A program made the position numbers and the translations under genes. A stretch of DNA of 35,657 bases from Caulobacteraceae bacterium. Lineage in GTDB: Bacteria; Pseudomonadota; Alphaproteobacteria; Caulobacterales; Caulobacteraceae. Below the pieces are notes generated by a model, which did not search any database, had not been told where the DNA came from, and saw only the letters and a program-made list of their open reading frames with translations. The stretch's first letter is position 1; each line of letters begins with the position of its first letter. Where the stretch lies: assembly GCA_025359665.1 (NCBI GenBank), contig JANYFU010000410.1:1-35657 (forward strand), given 5' to 3'. This document shows positions 1-11,019 of this stretch, piece by piece.

Positions 1-104
1 TGTTGACGGGCAGGCTACAGCCGGCGCGCGCGTTCCGCCACCGGGCGCTAGCTTGCCCGGCAATGCTGCGCCCGCTAAGTGGCTCCGCTGACGAGGGCGA
101 GCAT

Positions 105-920
105 ATGGCTGAAACCGAGAACCTGATCGACACCCTGGCGCTCGAGCGCATCGAGGTGAATCTGTTCCGTGGCGTCGCGCCGCGCAACCAGGGTCCGCGC
201 ATCTTCGGCGGCCTGGTCATCGCCCAGTCGCTGCTGGCCGCCTACCGCACGGTCGAGACGCGGCACTGCCATTCACTGCACTGCTATTTTATCCGCCCCG
301 GCGACCCGTCAGTACCGATCCTCTACGACGTCGACCGCGCGCGCGACGGCAAGAGCTTCACTACCCGCCGGGTGACGGCGATCCAGCACGGCGCCCAGAT
401 CTTCAACCTGGCGGCTTCGTTCCAGGAACCCGAAGAGGGCATGGAGCACCAGGACCCGATGCCGGACGTGCCGCGCCCCGAGGCCCTGGCCGGCGAGGAT
501 GAGGACTCCGGGTGGCTGCGGGCGATCGAGATGCGCTGGATCGACAGCCGCAATGTCGAAAACCCGGCTCCGGCTCCCCCGACGCAGAATGTCTGGATGC
601 GCGCCGTGACGCCGCTGCCCGCCGACGTCGCCACCCAGCAGGCGGTGCTGGCCTATGCGTCGGACATGTCACTGCTCTCCACCTCCATGCGGCCGCATGG
701 CGTCAACTGGCGCACGCCGGGTTTCCAGTCGGCCAGCCTCGACCACGCGATCTGGTTCCACCGCCCGTCGGATTTCAACGACTGGCACCTCTATGCCCAG
801 AAGAGCCCGTCGGCCTCCGGCTCGCGCGGCTTCAACCTCGGCGAGATCTACAACGCCGACGGCCGGCTGGTGGCTTCCACCGCCCAGGAGGGCCTGACGC
901 GGATGCGCGTCGGCGGCTAG
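105..920 (+). CDS. tesB: Acyl-CoA thioesterase II (TesB-like)
   Basis: Translation from ATG at 105 (MAETENLIDTLALERIEVNLFRGVAPRNQGPRIFGGLVIAQSLLAAYRTV...HSLHCYFIRPGD) matches the TesB double-hotdog pattern. The ORF track starts at 3, but the TesB-like protein begins at 105. Confidence 0.88.
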   Translation: MAETENLIDTLALERIEVNLFRGVAPRNQGPRIFGGLVIAQSLLAAYRTVETRHCHSLHCYFIRPGDPSVPILYDVDRARDGKSFTTRRVTAIQHGAQIFNLAASFQEPEEGMEHQDPMPDVPRPEALAGEDEDSGWLRAIEMRWIDSRNVENPAPAPPTQNVWMRAVTPLPADVATQQAVLAYASDMSLLSTSMRPHGVNWRTPGFQSASLDHAIWFHRPSDFNDWHLYAQKSPSASGSRGFNLGEIYNADGRLVASTAQEGLTRMRVGG

Positions 921-926
921 GCGACG

Positions 927-2006
927 CTATTTCCCCGGCGCCACCAGGATCTTGATCTGGCTCTTGTCGGTCTGCAGCCGCACGAACGCGTCGGGTGTCT
1001 CGTCCAGGCTGACGATGCCGGTGATCACGTTGGCATATTTGGTCACGCCTTCGGCCAGGTTGCGCAGCGAGGCCGCGAACTCCTCGGGCGTATAACCCAG
1101 CACATAGCGCAGCTCGATCTCCTTGCTGATCAGCACCAGGGGCTCGATATGGTCGGTCTCCATGCAAACCCCGGCCACCACGATGCGCGTGCCGCCGGGC
1201 GCTGCGAGGGCCAGCGCCTGCACCACACCCGGCGCGCCGACGCATTCAAAGATCAGCGGCCGGCGCATGCCCTTGCCCTGAGCCGCAGCGATCACCCCCT
1301 CGGCCTGGCTGCCGGGCACGCCCAGTTCCGCCCAGGAGTCGTGCGGAGACACCTGGGCCGGATCGATCACCCGGTCGGCGCCCATCAGCTGGGCCGCCGC
1401 GCGGCGCTCGGGGGAGAAATCGGCGGCGACGATCGGACCAAGTCCGCGCGCCTTCAGCGAGGCGATCACCGCCAGGCCGACGGGTCCGCAACCGACCACC
1501 ATCAGCACATGGTCGCCCTCCACATCGCCCTTGACCACCGCGTGTTCGCCGACGGCCAGGGGTTCGGTCAGGGCGGCATGCTCGGCGCTCAGGCCGTTGG
1601 GAACCTCCAGCATCAGCATTTCGCTGAGCAGTATGGTCTCCGCGAAGCCGCCGGGGATGCGGCTCGAATAACCCACGGTCTCGAACCCCGCCGGTGTCAT
1701 CAGACCAGGCACGGAAACCACCCGGGCTCCGGGCTTGAACCGGCCCGAGGTGTCGGGACCCGATTCCATCACCTCGCAGCAGAATTCGTGGCCGAATACC
1801 GTGTCCGCGCCCTTTTTCATGTGGCTGATCCCGCCGATCCGCGTGGTCAGGTCGATCATGTGGTCATAGTGGTCGAGCGCGTGCAGGTCGGAGCCGCATA
1901 TGCCGCAAACCAGGGTCTTGCACAGCACCTGTCCGGCCTCCAGAGCCGGCGTCGCCATCTGGTCCACCACAAGCGCGCCACCGCGCCGAATAACCGCCCG
2001 CATCAT
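927..2006 (-). CDS. Zinc-dependent alcohol dehydrogenase (MDR superfamily)
   Basis: Catalytic Zn/NAD pattern: CGICGSDLHALDH, GHEFCCEV, VVGCGPVGLAVIASLKARG. Confidence 0.85.
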   Translation of the reverse strand: MMRAVIRRGGALVVDQMATPALEAGQVLCKTLVCGICGSDLHALDHYDHMIDLTTRIGGISHMKKGADTVFGHEFCCEVMESGPDTSGRFKPGARVVSVPGLMTPAGFETVGYSSRIPGGFAETILLSEMLMLEVPNGLSAEHAALTEPLAVGEHAVVKGDVEGDHVLMVVGCGPVGLAVIASLKARGLGPIVAADFSPERRAAAQLMGADRVIDPAQVSPHDSWAELGVPGSQAEGVIAAAQGKGMRRPLIFECVGAPGVVQALALAAPGGTRIVVAGVCMETDHIEPLVLISKEIELRYVLGYTPEEFAASLRNLAEGVTKYANVITGIVSLDETPDAFVRLQTDKSQIKILVAPGK

Positions 2007-2047
2007 TCTCTCCCTTTTTTCCGCCGCCCAAGGCTTTACGGAACCCT

Positions 2048-2890
2048 ATGAACTATCGCCACGCCTTCCACGCCGGAAATTTCGCCGATCTGCTCAAGCA
2101 TGCGATTTTGACCCGACTGCTGCGGGACCTGACGGTGGGCGCGGCGCCGTTGACGGTGATCGACACCCATGCGGGGGCGGGGCTCTACGACCTGCGCGGC
2201 GACCTCTCCCGGCGAACCGGGGAGGCGGAGGCGGGGATCGGCCGCCTGATGGCCGACGCTGACGCGCCCTCTGTGTTTGATGATTTGAAGGCGGCCGTTG
2301 GACGGGTCAACGCTCCGAAAGAGGGGCGATACTATCCTGGCTCGCCAGTCCTGATCGCCAATGCGCTAAGGCCGCGCGATCGCTACATCGCCTGCGAACT
2401 ACGACCCGACGATCATGCGGCGCTCAAGCAGGTGCTGCCCCGCGAGTTGGGCGCGGTCGTCCACAAGGGCGATGGCTGGGTGCATGCGCCGACCGTGGCG
2501 CCGCCATCGCCGGCCGCGCTATTGGTTCTGGTCGATCCCCCGTTCGAACAGGGCGACGACTACGTGCGGGCGCTCGACCTTCTGACCGCCATTCTCGCGG
2601 TCAATGGCCGGGCGACTTTGGCGATCTGGCTGCCGATCAAGGATCTGGCCACGTACGACGGCTTCCTCGGAGATGTCGAAGACGCCGCCGCCGGCCACGC
2701 CGTGCTGGCGGTGGAAATCCGCCTTCGACCGCTCACCGATCCGATGCGTCTGAACGGCTGCGCCGTGATCGTCGTCAATCCGCCTCCCGGCCTCGAAATC
2801 CCCGCGCGGGCCGCGGCCGAATGGATCGCTACCAAGATCGGAGAGGATGGCGCTCTGGGACGCGTGACCATGGTTGGCGGCGGCGCGTGA
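2048..2890 (+). CDS. rlmJ: 23S rRNA (adenine(2030)-N(6))-methyltransferase RlmJ
   Basis: Family N-terminus MNYRHAFHAGNFADLLKHAIL and motif VLVDPPFEQGDDY. Confidence 0.93.
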   Translation: MNYRHAFHAGNFADLLKHAILTRLLRDLTVGAAPLTVIDTHAGAGLYDLRGDLSRRTGEAEAGIGRLMADADAPSVFDDLKAAVGRVNAPKEGRYYPGSPVLIANALRPRDRYIACELRPDDHAALKQVLPRELGAVVHKGDGWVHAPTVAPPSPAALLVLVDPPFEQGDDYVRALDLLTAILAVNGRATLAIWLPIKDLATYDGFLGDVEDAAAGHAVLAVEIRLRPLTDPMRLNGCAVIVVNPPPGLEIPARAAAEWIATKIGEDGALGRVTMVGGGA

Positions 2891-2972
2891 CCGACGTTGA
2901 TTTTTCAGGTGGTCCCGGCGCTCAAATGCGCTATGCTGCACTGCAACAATTTCAGCTTTCAGGAGTAGCACC

Positions 2973-3527
2973 ATGTCTTGGCTGACCGAAACCCAGACCC
3001 CTTCGGTTCTTCGGGACCGCGCACTCAGGTCCCTCAGCCTGCCCATCGGCTTGGCCAATCCTCTGTGGCTCGCCTTCGGCGCCGCCGCCAGCGCCGGCGC
3101 GGCCTGGTGGCTGATGACCCGCTGGACCCGGCCGGTGAACCTGGAGGCGATGGCGCTGCCGCCAACCCCCGAGGTGCTCGCCATAGAGGCGGCGCCTGAA
3201 GCTGTAATCGAAACGCCGGCCGTCGAAATCATCGCCATCGAACCGGAGCCCGAAGCGCCCGCCCTGGAAATGACGCCCACTCCGGAAGTGGAGGTGTTGA
3301 GCGTCGCCGCTGATATCCCGCTCGCCGATGACGACCTTACCCAGCTCGTCGGTGTCGGTCCCCGCAGCGCCGCCGCCCTCGCCGAGCGCGGCGTCACCCG
3401 TTTCGCCCAGCTGGCCGATTGGACGGCCGAACAGATGGCGGCCTTCGACGCCGAGCTGAAGCTCAAGGGCCGCAGCCTTCGCGACGCCTGGCTCGATCAG
3501 GCGAAGCGCTTGGCGGCGGCCAACTGA
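2973..3527 (+). CDS. Membrane-anchored helix-hairpin-helix domain protein
   Basis: Hydrophobic N-terminal segment (PLWLAFGAAASAGAAWWLM), Pro/Glu-rich linker, C-terminal HhH-like LTQLVGVGPRSAAALAERGVTRFAQLADWT. Confidence 0.7.
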   Translation: MSWLTETQTPSVLRDRALRSLSLPIGLANPLWLAFGAAASAGAAWWLMTRWTRPVNLEAMALPPTPEVLAIEAAPEAVIETPAVEIIAIEPEPEAPALEMTPTPEVEVLSVAADIPLADDDLTQLVGVGPRSAAALAERGVTRFAQLADWTAEQMAAFDAELKLKGRSLRDAWLDQAKRLAAAN

Positions 3528-3606
3528 GGTTGCAAGGCCAAGGCCGGTAGCCTCGGGCGCCGGCGACCTGTTAGTCTCTCCGCAAAACACCAACGGAGAA
3601 GCGCTC

Positions 3607-4155
3607 TTGGCCAGAATACCCTACTACGACCCCGCCCTCGCCACCGGCCGGGCGGCCAAGGCCTATGCGGGTCTGCCGGCGCTGAACATCTTCAAGATGC
3701 TTGGCCATACGGGCGACCTGCTCGAAGGTTTCAGCCGGTTCGGCGGCTTGTTGTTGAATAAGACCAGCCTGGACCCAGTGCTGCGCGAGATCGCCATCGT
3801 GCGGGTCGGCGTACTGTCCAAGGCCAGCTACGAAGTCTATCAGCACGAAGCGATCTCGCGTCGGATCGGCATGTCGGACGACCTGATCAAGGCCATCCAC
3901 GAAGGCCCGGAGGCCGGCGCCTTCGACGCCACGCAGCGCCTGGTGATGGCGTTCACCGACGATGTCGTGACCAACGTCAGGGCCAGCGACACGACGTTCC
4001 TGCCGATGCGCGAAGCGCTGGGCGACAAGGCGCTGCAGGAGCTGACCATCGTCATCGGCTTCTACATGCTGGTCTCGCGGTTCCTGGAGACCTTCGACGT
4101 CGATATCGAAACGGGCGAGGCGCCGGTCGTGAAGGTGGGCGGAGATCCCGCCTGA
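3607..4155 (+). CDS. Carboxymuconolactone decarboxylase (AhpD-like) family protein
   Basis: TTG start. LNIFKMLGHTGDLLEGFSRFGGLLL...LREIAIVRVGVLSKASYEVYQHEAISRRIGMSDDLIKAI follows the CMD fold pattern. Confidence 0.8.
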   Translation: MARIPYYDPALATGRAAKAYAGLPALNIFKMLGHTGDLLEGFSRFGGLLLNKTSLDPVLREIAIVRVGVLSKASYEVYQHEAISRRIGMSDDLIKAIHEGPEAGAFDATQRLVMAFTDDVVTNVRASDTTFLPMREALGDKALQELTIVIGFYMLVSRFLETFDVDIETGEAPVVKVGGDPA

Positions 4156-4159
4156 TCGC

Positions 4160-6328
4160 TTAGGCGGCCGTTTCGGTCTGGGCGTAGCCGAGGTCGGCGT
4201 TCAGGGCGTCCAGGATCGCCACGGCCGCGTCGGCGACCACCGTGCCCGGTGGGAAGATCAGCCGGGCGCCGGCGGCTTTAAGCGCGTCGAAGTCGCCTTT
4301 GGGGATCACCCCGCCGACCACAATCATGATGTCGCTCCGGCCAAGCTTCTTCAGCTCGGCGCGAAGTTCCGGGATCAGGGTCAGATGGCCCGCCGCCAGT
4401 GAGCTGGCGCCGATCACGTGAACGTTCTTTGCTACGGCCTCCTGGGCGGCCTCGGCCGGGGTTGCGAACAGCGGACCCACATCGACTGCGAACCCCAGGT
4501 CGTCGAAGCCGGTGGCGATCACCTTCTGGCCCCGGTCATGACCATCCTGGCCCATCTTGGCCACCAGAATGGTCGGCGCCCGCCCCTCGGCCTCGGCGAA
4601 GGCGGTGATCATCTGGCGCGCCCGGGTCACCTTGGGCTGCGCGCCCACCGCTGCCGCATAGACCCCGCGAACCACCTCGGGCTTGGCCTGATGGCGGCCA
4701 AAAGCCCGCTCGAGCGCCAGACTGATCTCGCCGACCGTTGCCTTCGCCCGGGCCGCCTCGACCGCCAGGGCGACCAGATTGGCCTTGCCGCGCGCGCCGG
4801 CTTCCAGCGCCACTAGCGCCGCTTCCACCGCGGCGGGATCGCGCTCGGTCCGTAGCTGGGCGAGCTTGGCGATCTGGCTGGCCAGGACCGCGGAATTGTC
4901 CACGGTCAGGATGGGAATATCGTCGGCATCATCGTTCAGATAGCGGTTCACGCCGACCAGGGTCTGGGCGCCGCTGTCGATCCGGCCCTGGGTGCGGGCG
5001 GCGGCTTCCTCGATACGGCGTTTCGGCAGGCCCAGGCTGATCGCCTTGGCCATGCCGCCGGCGGCTTCCACCTCGGCGATATGGCCCAGGGCGCGGGCCG
5101 CGAGGTCATGGGTCAGGCGCTCGACGTAATGGCTGCCGCCCCAGACATCGATGACATCCGTCAGGCCGCTCTCGATCTGCAGAAATAGCTGGGTGTTGCG
5201 GGCGATGCGGGCCGAAAAGTCGGTGGGCAGCGCCAGGGCTTCGTCGAGAGAGTTGGTGTGGAGGCTTTGGGTCTGTCCGCCGACCGCCGCCATGGCTTCG
5301 ATCGTGGTGCGGGCGACGTTGTTGAACACATCCTGAGCCGCCAGGCTCCATCCGCTGGTCTGGGTATGGGCGCGCAAGGAGAGGGAGCGGGAGTCCTTCG
5401 GATCGAAGTTCTCGCGCAGCAGTTTCGCCCACAGCAGACGGGCGGCGCGCTGTTTGGCGACCTCCATGAAGTAGTTCATGCCCGCGCACCAGAAGAACGA
5501 CAGGCGGGGCGCGAACGAATCGACGCTCATGCCCGCGGCGACCCCCGCCCGGACATAGTCGACTCCATCAGCGAGGGTGTAAGCCAGCTCCAGATCCAGC
5601 GAAGCCCCGGCCTCCTGCATATGGTAGCCGCTTATCGAGATGCTGTTGAACCTGGGCATCTCCTTGGCTGTATAGGCGAAGATATCGGAGATGATCCGCA
5701 TCGAGGGGTCGGGCGGATAGATATAGGTGTTCCGCACCATGAACTCTTTGAGGATATCGTTCTGGATGGTGCCGGAGAGGGCGGCGTGTGCGACGCCCTG
5801 TTCCTCGGCCGCCACGATGTAGAGAGCGAGGATCGGCAGCACCGCGCCGTTCATCGTCATCGAGACGCTCATCTTATCCAGCGGAATGCCGGAAAACAGC
5901 GTGCGCATGTCCAGGATGGAATCGATGGCGACCCCGGCCATGCCGACGTCACCCCTTACCCTTGGGTGGTCTGAGTCATAGCCGCGGTGAGTGGCGAGAT
6001 CGAAAGCCACGGAAAGGCCCATCTGACCCGCGGCCAGATTGCGCCGGTAGAAGGCGTTGGAATCCTCGGCCGTGGAAAACCCGGCGTACTGTCGGATCGT
6101 CCACGGATTGGTGCGGTACATCGTGGGGTAGGGGCCCCGAAGGAAGGGTGCGAGACCGGGATAGCCGCCGGTGAAGTCGAGGTCTTGCGAATCCGCCGGG
6201 CCATAGTGGGGCTTAAGGACGATGGCTTCGGGTGTCTGCCAGCCAGGTTGGTCGGCGGTCGCGGGAAGGCGCGGTGACGCGCCTTGGTCGTCAAGCGCCA
6301 AGGTTGTGAAGTCCGGGAACGCGGTCAT
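4160..6328 (-). CDS. mutB: Methylmalonyl-CoA mutase large (B12-binding) subunit
   Basis: [58 protein letters not shown] and C-terminal cobalamin motif [17 protein letters not shown]. Confidence 0.97.
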   Translation of the reverse strand: MTAFPDFTTLALDDQGASPRLPATADQPGWQTPEAIVLKPHYGPADSQDLDFTGGYPGLAPFLRGPYPTMYRTNPWTIRQYAGFSTAEDSNAFYRRNLAAGQMGLSVAFDLATHRGYDSDHPRVRGDVGMAGVAIDSILDMRTLFSGIPLDKMSVSMTMNGAVLPILALYIVAAEEQGVAHAALSGTIQNDILKEFMVRNTYIYPPDPSMRIISDIFAYTAKEMPRFNSISISGYHMQEAGASLDLELAYTLADGVDYVRAGVAAGMSVDSFAPRLSFFWCAGMNYFMEVAKQRAARLLWAKLLRENFDPKDSRSLSLRAHTQTSGWSLAAQDVFNNVARTTIEAMAAVGGQTQSLHTNSLDEALALPTDFSARIARNTQLFLQIESGLTDVIDVWGGSHYVERLTHDLAARALGHIAEVEAAGGMAKAISLGLPKRRIEEAAARTQGRIDSGAQTLVGVNRYLNDDADDIPILTVDNSAVLASQIAKLAQLRTERDPAAVEAALVALEAGARGKANLVALAVEAARAKATVGEISLALERAFGRHQAKPEVVRGVYAAAVGAQPKVTRARQMITAFAEAEGRAPTILVAKMGQDGHDRGQKVIATGFDDLGFAVDVGPLFATPAEAAQEAVAKNVHVIGASSLAAGHLTLIPELRAELKKLGRSDIMIVVGGVIPKGDFDALKAAGARLIFPPGTVVADAAVAILDALNADLGYAQTETAA

Positions 6329-7764
6329 TAGACGAGCCCTTCAAGATGAACCGCCGACAGCGGCGCGCATCGACTGTCGTCTCCGGCCTGGCGCGGATCG
6401 GGTGGCGTTCCCTGGAGCGTGAGATCAACGGGTTGCGGGTCCGGCGTCGGCTCGGCGCTTTTGAAATCGGTGACACCGATCACGCGCAAGGCTCCGCTGG
6501 CCAGAGCGGCCCGAAGTGTTTCGCGGTTCTGGCTTACCGCCGCGGCCACGACGCCGGAGCGCAACGCCTCGACGAGCCCGCCCGCCGCCTCGATCGCGAC
6601 GAAGGCGTTCCACGCCGCCCTGGCCAGATTGGCGGTCTGGGCTTCCATGGCCCAGGATCCGCCGGCCGGGTCGGAAACCCGCCCCAGATGGGCTTCCTCC
6701 ATCAGGATCAGCTGGGCGTTCCGGGACATACGAGAGGCGAAGGCGTCTGGCGGTCCCAGGGCGTCGGTAAAGGCCCCCAGCACGATGGCGTCGGCGCCGC
6801 CCACGGCGGCCGCGAAACCCGCACTGGTCAATCGGATCAGATTGGTCCAGCGGTCGGCGCGGGTGAGCATCCGCCGGGACGATCTGGCTTCCACTCGGGC
6901 CGGCATATCGACGGCGCAGGCCTCGGCGATCCGTGTCCAAACCACCCTGGTAGCCCGTAGTTTGGCAATGGCGCCGAGCGGTTCGGCGTCAACGGAGACG
7001 CCGAGAGCTATTCGCGCGAACGCTTCGCTCATCGTCAGCCCAGCGCCGACCAGAGCCTTGCCGTAGGCGACAGCCGACGCCGCGGTGACGGCAATTTCCC
7101 AGGCTGGCGATCCCCCGGCCTCGTGAACGACGGAGCCGCTGGCGAGGAACTGGTTCGCCCTCGGATAGGCCTCGCAAAGTCGGGCAGCGACCGACGCCGC
7201 CGCATTGATATGGGCCTCTATCGGCCCGGGGCTGACCCCGGAAGCGGCGAACGCCGACAGCGGGTCAAGGTGCAAAGACAACGGAGCCCCAGGTGACGCC
7301 TTGGCGACCGAGCCAAGCCAGCGGGCCGCGTCGGGACCCAGAAATCCGGCGTCCAGCGCTATTGGAGCCAGGTCGGTAAGGACGCCGTCCAGCACCTTTT
7401 CGAGATCGTCCGCATTGTGGACCGCAAGCCCGGAGCCATCGCCGGCGTCGATCTTGAGCAAGAGTGAGTCGGCGCCACTGTCCAGGGCCGCCAGGGCCTC
7501 GGTATTGGCCTGGACGAGATTGGCATCGGCCACAAAGGCCCGCACATCCCAGCCGCGCTCGGAGATCCGCGATCCCGGCGTCAAGCGGAGCGGCGTGAGG
7601 CGGTTCTCGGCGGTGTAAAGCGGCGCAACCGGCAGGCCGTCGGCGGTTTGCCGTTCCAGAGACTCAGGCCCAGCCCCTTTCAGGGTCTTGGCGACCAGGG
7701 CGAGCCATTCGGCGCGGGTGGCGGCGCTGAAGCCGTCGGCGAGAGGGGTAACCGGTGATGACAC
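6328..7764 (-). CDS. mutA: Methylmalonyl-CoA mutase small subunit
   Basis: Paralogous mutase N-domain ([34 protein letters not shown]); TAATG 1-nt overlap with mutB. Confidence 0.92.
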   Translation of the reverse strand: MSSPVTPLADGFSAATRAEWLALVAKTLKGAGPESLERQTADGLPVAPLYTAENRLTPLRLTPGSRISERGWDVRAFVADANLVQANTEALAALDSGADSLLLKIDAGDGSGLAVHNADDLEKVLDGVLTDLAPIALDAGFLGPDAARWLGSVAKASPGAPLSLHLDPLSAFAASGVSPGPIEAHINAAASVAARLCEAYPRANQFLASGSVVHEAGGSPAWEIAVTAASAVAYGKALVGAGLTMSEAFARIALGVSVDAEPLGAIAKLRATRVVWTRIAEACAVDMPARVEARSSRRMLTRADRWTNLIRLTSAGFAAAVGGADAIVLGAFTDALGPPDAFASRMSRNAQLILMEEAHLGRVSDPAGGSWAMEAQTANLARAAWNAFVAIEAAGGLVEALRSGVVAAAVSQNRETLRAALASGALRVIGVTDFKSAEPTPDPQPVDLTLQGTPPDPRQAGDDSRCAPLSAVHLEGLV

Positions 7765-7835
7765 GCTTGGCTGTTCCTTAGGGACCCGGTTCTTGCACCT
7801 CAGGGCGCGCCGCAGGTCAAGCCGTTCACCGAGGT

Positions 7836-8552
7836 TTAGACGTCCAGGGAATAGCCCGCCGAGCGTACCGTACGGATCGGATCTTCGTCACCTTCTACGT
7901 TCAGCGCTCTGCGCAGACGGCCAATATGAACGTCCACGGTACGGGTTTCCACATAGACATCCGAGCCCCAGACCGCGTCGAGCAGTTGTTCGCGGGAGAA
8001 CACCCGCCCCGGATGCTGCATGAAATAATCAAGCAGTCGAAATTCGGTGGGACCCAGGTGCACCTCCTGATCGCCACGCTTCACCCGATGGGCGACGCGA
8101 TCGATCAGCAGATTGCCATGCTTTACCCGGTTTTCCGCCAGGCCCGGTCGAATCCGCCGCAGCACCGCCCGCACGCGCGCGCACAGTTCAATCATCGAGA
8201 AGGGTTTGACCACATAGTCATCGGCTCCGGTGTCCAGCCCCCGGATGCGATCGGTTTCCTCTCCCCGGGCCGTGAGCATGATTATCGGCAGGTTTCGCGT
8301 ATCCGCCCGTTGCCGCAGGCGCCGACAGACCTCGATCCCCGACACCGTCGGCAGCATCCAGTCGAGTATGACAAGGTCTGGCTGTTTCTCCTCGATATTC
8401 ATCAAGGCTTCCTCGCCGTCCGCGCATTGGGCGACGCGATAGCCTTCCTTGTCGAGGTTGTACTGCAGCAAGGTACCAAGCGCATCCTCGTCCTCGACCA
8501 CCAGAATATAGGGGCGCAGGGCGTTGGCCGGTTCGGTCGCCGACGTGTTCAA
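7836..8552 (-). CDS. phoB: Phosphate regulon response regulator PhoB
   Basis: Receiver domain (VVEDEDALGTLLQYNLDKEGY, VILDWMLP) plus winged-helix OmpR-type output (RVFSREQLLDAVWGSDVYVETRTVDVHIGRLRRAL); adjacent to phoU/pst. Confidence 0.94.
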   Translation of the reverse strand: MNTSATEPANALRPYILVVEDEDALGTLLQYNLDKEGYRVAQCADGEEALMNIEEKQPDLVILDWMLPTVSGIEVCRRLRQRADTRNLPIIMLTARGEETDRIRGLDTGADDYVVKPFSMIELCARVRAVLRRIRPGLAENRVKHGNLLIDRVAHRVKRGDQEVHLGPTEFRLLDYFMQHPGRVFSREQLLDAVWGSDVYVETRTVDVHIGRLRRALNVEGDEDPIRTVRSAGYSLDV

Positions 8553-9247
8553 AAGGTTTGCAGACTTAAGGCATCCGACTTCGGACGTTCCTCGGTAAGT
8601 TCTACGCCAGTGATCTCGTAGTGCAGAATTTCCGCTATATTGGTCGCATGGTCGCCAATGCGTTCAAGGTTCTTGGCCACGAACAACAAGTGGGCACAGG
8701 CCGTGATCATCCGCGGATCGCCCATCATGTAGGTCAGGAGCTCTCGAAAGATCGCATCGTAGTGTTCATCGACTTCATGGTCCTGCTGCCACACGGCGAT
8801 AGCTTGGTCGACCTCTCGTGAGCTCAGGGCGTCGAGGACGTCTTTCAGCCGCGTTGTGACCAGTTCCCCCATGCGCTCGATCGAACTGGTGAGCGGAGCC
8901 AGGGGTTCCGATTCCGCTATTACGAGCGCGCGCTTGGCGATGTTCTTGGCGAGGTCGCCGCACCGCTCAAGGTTCATGCTGATCTTCATCGCCGCCACTG
9001 TACGGCGCAGGTCGTCGGCGACCGGTTGGCGCAGGGCGATCAGCCGGACAGCCTTGCGCTCGATGTCCATCTCAAGGCCATCCAGTTTCGCGTCCCGCAG
9101 GATGACGGACGTCGCCAGAGCCATGTCGCGGGTGGCGATGGCCTTGATGGCGTCCGCGACCTCTGATTCGGCCAGACCGCCCATTCTCGCCAACTCCGCG
9201 GTGATGGTGTCGAGTTCCTGGTCGTAAGCTCTGACGGTGTGTTCCAT
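8549..9247 (-). CDS. phoU: Phosphate transport system regulator PhoU
   Basis: Two PhoU repeats (MGGLAESEVADAIKAI..., MGELVTTRLKDVLDAL..., NLERIGDHATNIAE); 4-nt overlap with phoB. Confidence 0.95.
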   Translation of the reverse strand: MEHTVRAYDQELDTITAELARMGGLAESEVADAIKAIATRDMALATSVILRDAKLDGLEMDIERKAVRLIALRQPVADDLRRTVAAMKISMNLERCGDLAKNIAKRALVIAESEPLAPLTSSIERMGELVTTRLKDVLDALSSREVDQAIAVWQQDHEVDEHYDAIFRELLTYMMGDPRMITACAHLLFVAKNLERIGDHATNIAEILHYEITGVELTEERPKSDALSLQTF

Positions 9248-9355
9248 GGTTCTAGGCGCCGATTCTACAAGAGTCTCTGATTCCGGACCATACGGTTCGA
9301 TTGTGACGGTTACTTGTTTCCAATTGTGCCACTGGGGGACTGGATCGAAGGCTCT

Positions 9356-10168
9356 CTAGCCGAAACGGCCTGTAATATAGTCGGAACCTCGGGTTGTGAC
9401 CGGTTTGGTGAACATTTCAGCGGTCTGTCCGAATTCGACCAGTTCTCCCAGATACATGAAACCAGTGTATTTCGAAATGCGCGCCGCCTGGCCAAGGTTG
9501 TGGGTAACTATGACAATTGTGTAGTCTTGCTTGAGCTGGGTGACTGTTTCTTCAAGTTTTGCGCTTGATATGGGATCGAGAGCCGAGGTGGGCTCGTCAA
9601 GCAGCAGAATCTCAGGTTTGACGGCGATGCAGCGCGCCACGCAGAGGCGCTGTTGTTGACCCCCCGAAAGCCCGAGACCAGAGGTCTGGAGCTTGTCCTT
9701 TACCTCTTCCCATAGCGCCGCGCGGCGAAGGGATTCCTCAACCCTCTCGCTCATGTCGGTCTTGTTCAGCGTCTCATAGAGGCGGACACCAAAAGCCACA
9801 TTGTCATAGATCGACATGGGGAAGGGTGTCGGCTTTTGGAACACCATGCCGATCTTGGCGCGGAGCATGGAGAGATTGACCCCCGGGCGAAGGATGTCTT
9901 CTCCGTCCAACATGATTTTGCCCGTCGCTCTTTGTCCCGGGTAAAGCGCGTACATCCGGTTCAAGGTTCGCAGGAGGGTTGATTTCCCGCAACCGGATGG
10001 TCCGATCAAGGCGGTGACCGCGTTGGCCTCAAAGGGGATGGAAACCGATTTGAGCGCGCGGTTCTTGCCGTAGAAGAAATCAAGATTCTGGACGTCCAGC
10101 TTTACCTGCGACGCATCGATTTTGGCGATCGATACGTCTGGGATCGCGTGTGTGGCCGACAGGGGCAT
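9356..10168 (-). CDS. pstB: Phosphate ABC transporter ATP-binding protein
   Basis: Walker [18 protein letters not shown], signature [33 protein letters not shown]. Confidence 0.97.
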   Translation of the reverse strand: MPLSATHAIPDVSIAKIDASQVKLDVQNLDFFYGKNRALKSVSIPFEANAVTALIGPSGCGKSTLLRTLNRMYALYPGQRATGKIMLDGEDILRPGVNLSMLRAKIGMVFQKPTPFPMSIYDNVAFGVRLYETLNKTDMSERVEESLRRAALWEEVKDKLQTSGLGLSGGQQQRLCVARCIAVKPEILLLDEPTSALDPISSAKLEETVTQLKQDYTIVIVTHNLGQAARISKYTGFMYLGELVEFGQTAEMFTKPVTTRGSDYITGRFG

Positions 10169-11016
10169 TAGCGTTTGGGCTCCTTGGCGAAGGCGCGGGC
10201 GATTATGGTCACGCCCAGGACGGAACCGGCGATCAGCAGCGCGCCGGCCCAGGCCAGGCGATTGAGGTCTGGATAGGGCGTCAGGGCGTCCTGGAAGATC
10301 ACTACAGGCAGGCTCGACATCGGGTGGGCCATATCCCAGCTGAAGAACTGATTGTTGAGGGCGGTGAACAACAGGGGAGCGGTCTCGCCGCTGATCCGCG
10401 CGAACGCCAATAGCGCGCCGGTCAGGATTCCGCTGGTCGCCCCTCGCCAGAGAATATTGCGGATGACGTGCCAGACCGGAGAGCCCAGAGCCACGCCCGA
10501 TTCTCGCAGAGCGATGGGTTGCAGCTTCAGAACGTCTTCCGTCGTTCGAGTAATCACCGGGGCTGCCAGCATGGCCAGCGCCACGCCCCCCGCGAAACCC
10601 GAGAAGGTTTTGAAAGGAAACACCAAAATTTCATAGACAAACAGGCCGATCAAAATTGACGGCGCCGACAACAGCACGTCGTTCAGGAACCGCACGACGG
10701 CTCCAAAGCGGCTCTCGCCCGCGTATTCGGCCAACCATGTGCCGGCGAGTATGCCGATCAGAAGGGCGATAAACATGCCGACCACGGACATCATGATTGA
10801 ACCGACAATGGCGTTTATCAGCCCACCCGGCGTGCCGGCTGCTGGCGTGGATTTGGTGAAGATATCAAGGTTCATTCCACCAATTCCCTGGGTCACCAGG
10901 GAGTAAAGGATCAGCGCGAGCGCGGTCAGTGCTATCGCCGTAACCACGCCGCAGAAAGCCACAAAAACCAGATTCGACAGGCGGCGTGTGGCCACCAGGC
11001 GGGCGGAGACAGCCAT
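10168..11016 (-). CDS. pstA: Phosphate ABC transporter permease PstA
   Basis: Permease TM pattern with [13 protein letters not shown] and [16 protein letters not shown]; next to pstB. Confidence 0.95.
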   Translation of the reverse strand: MAVSARLVATRRLSNLVFVAFCGVVTAIALTALALILYSLVTQGIGGMNLDIFTKSTPAAGTPGGLINAIVGSIMMSVVGMFIALLIGILAGTWLAEYAGESRFGAVVRFLNDVLLSAPSILIGLFVYEILVFPFKTFSGFAGGVALAMLAAPVITRTTEDVLKLQPIALRESGVALGSPVWHVIRNILWRGATSGILTGALLAFARISGETAPLLFTALNNQFFSWDMAHPMSSLPVVIFQDALTPYPDLNRLAWAGALLIAGSVLGVTIIARAFAKEPKR

Positions 11017-11019
11017 GCT

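Noticed and set aside
1149-2051. 300-aa + strand ORF
   Set aside because: Antisense shadow of the zinc alcohol dehydrogenase.
2519-3466. 315-aa - strand ORF
   Set aside because: Antisense to rlmJ and the HhH protein; low-complexity Ser/Ala/Gly translation.
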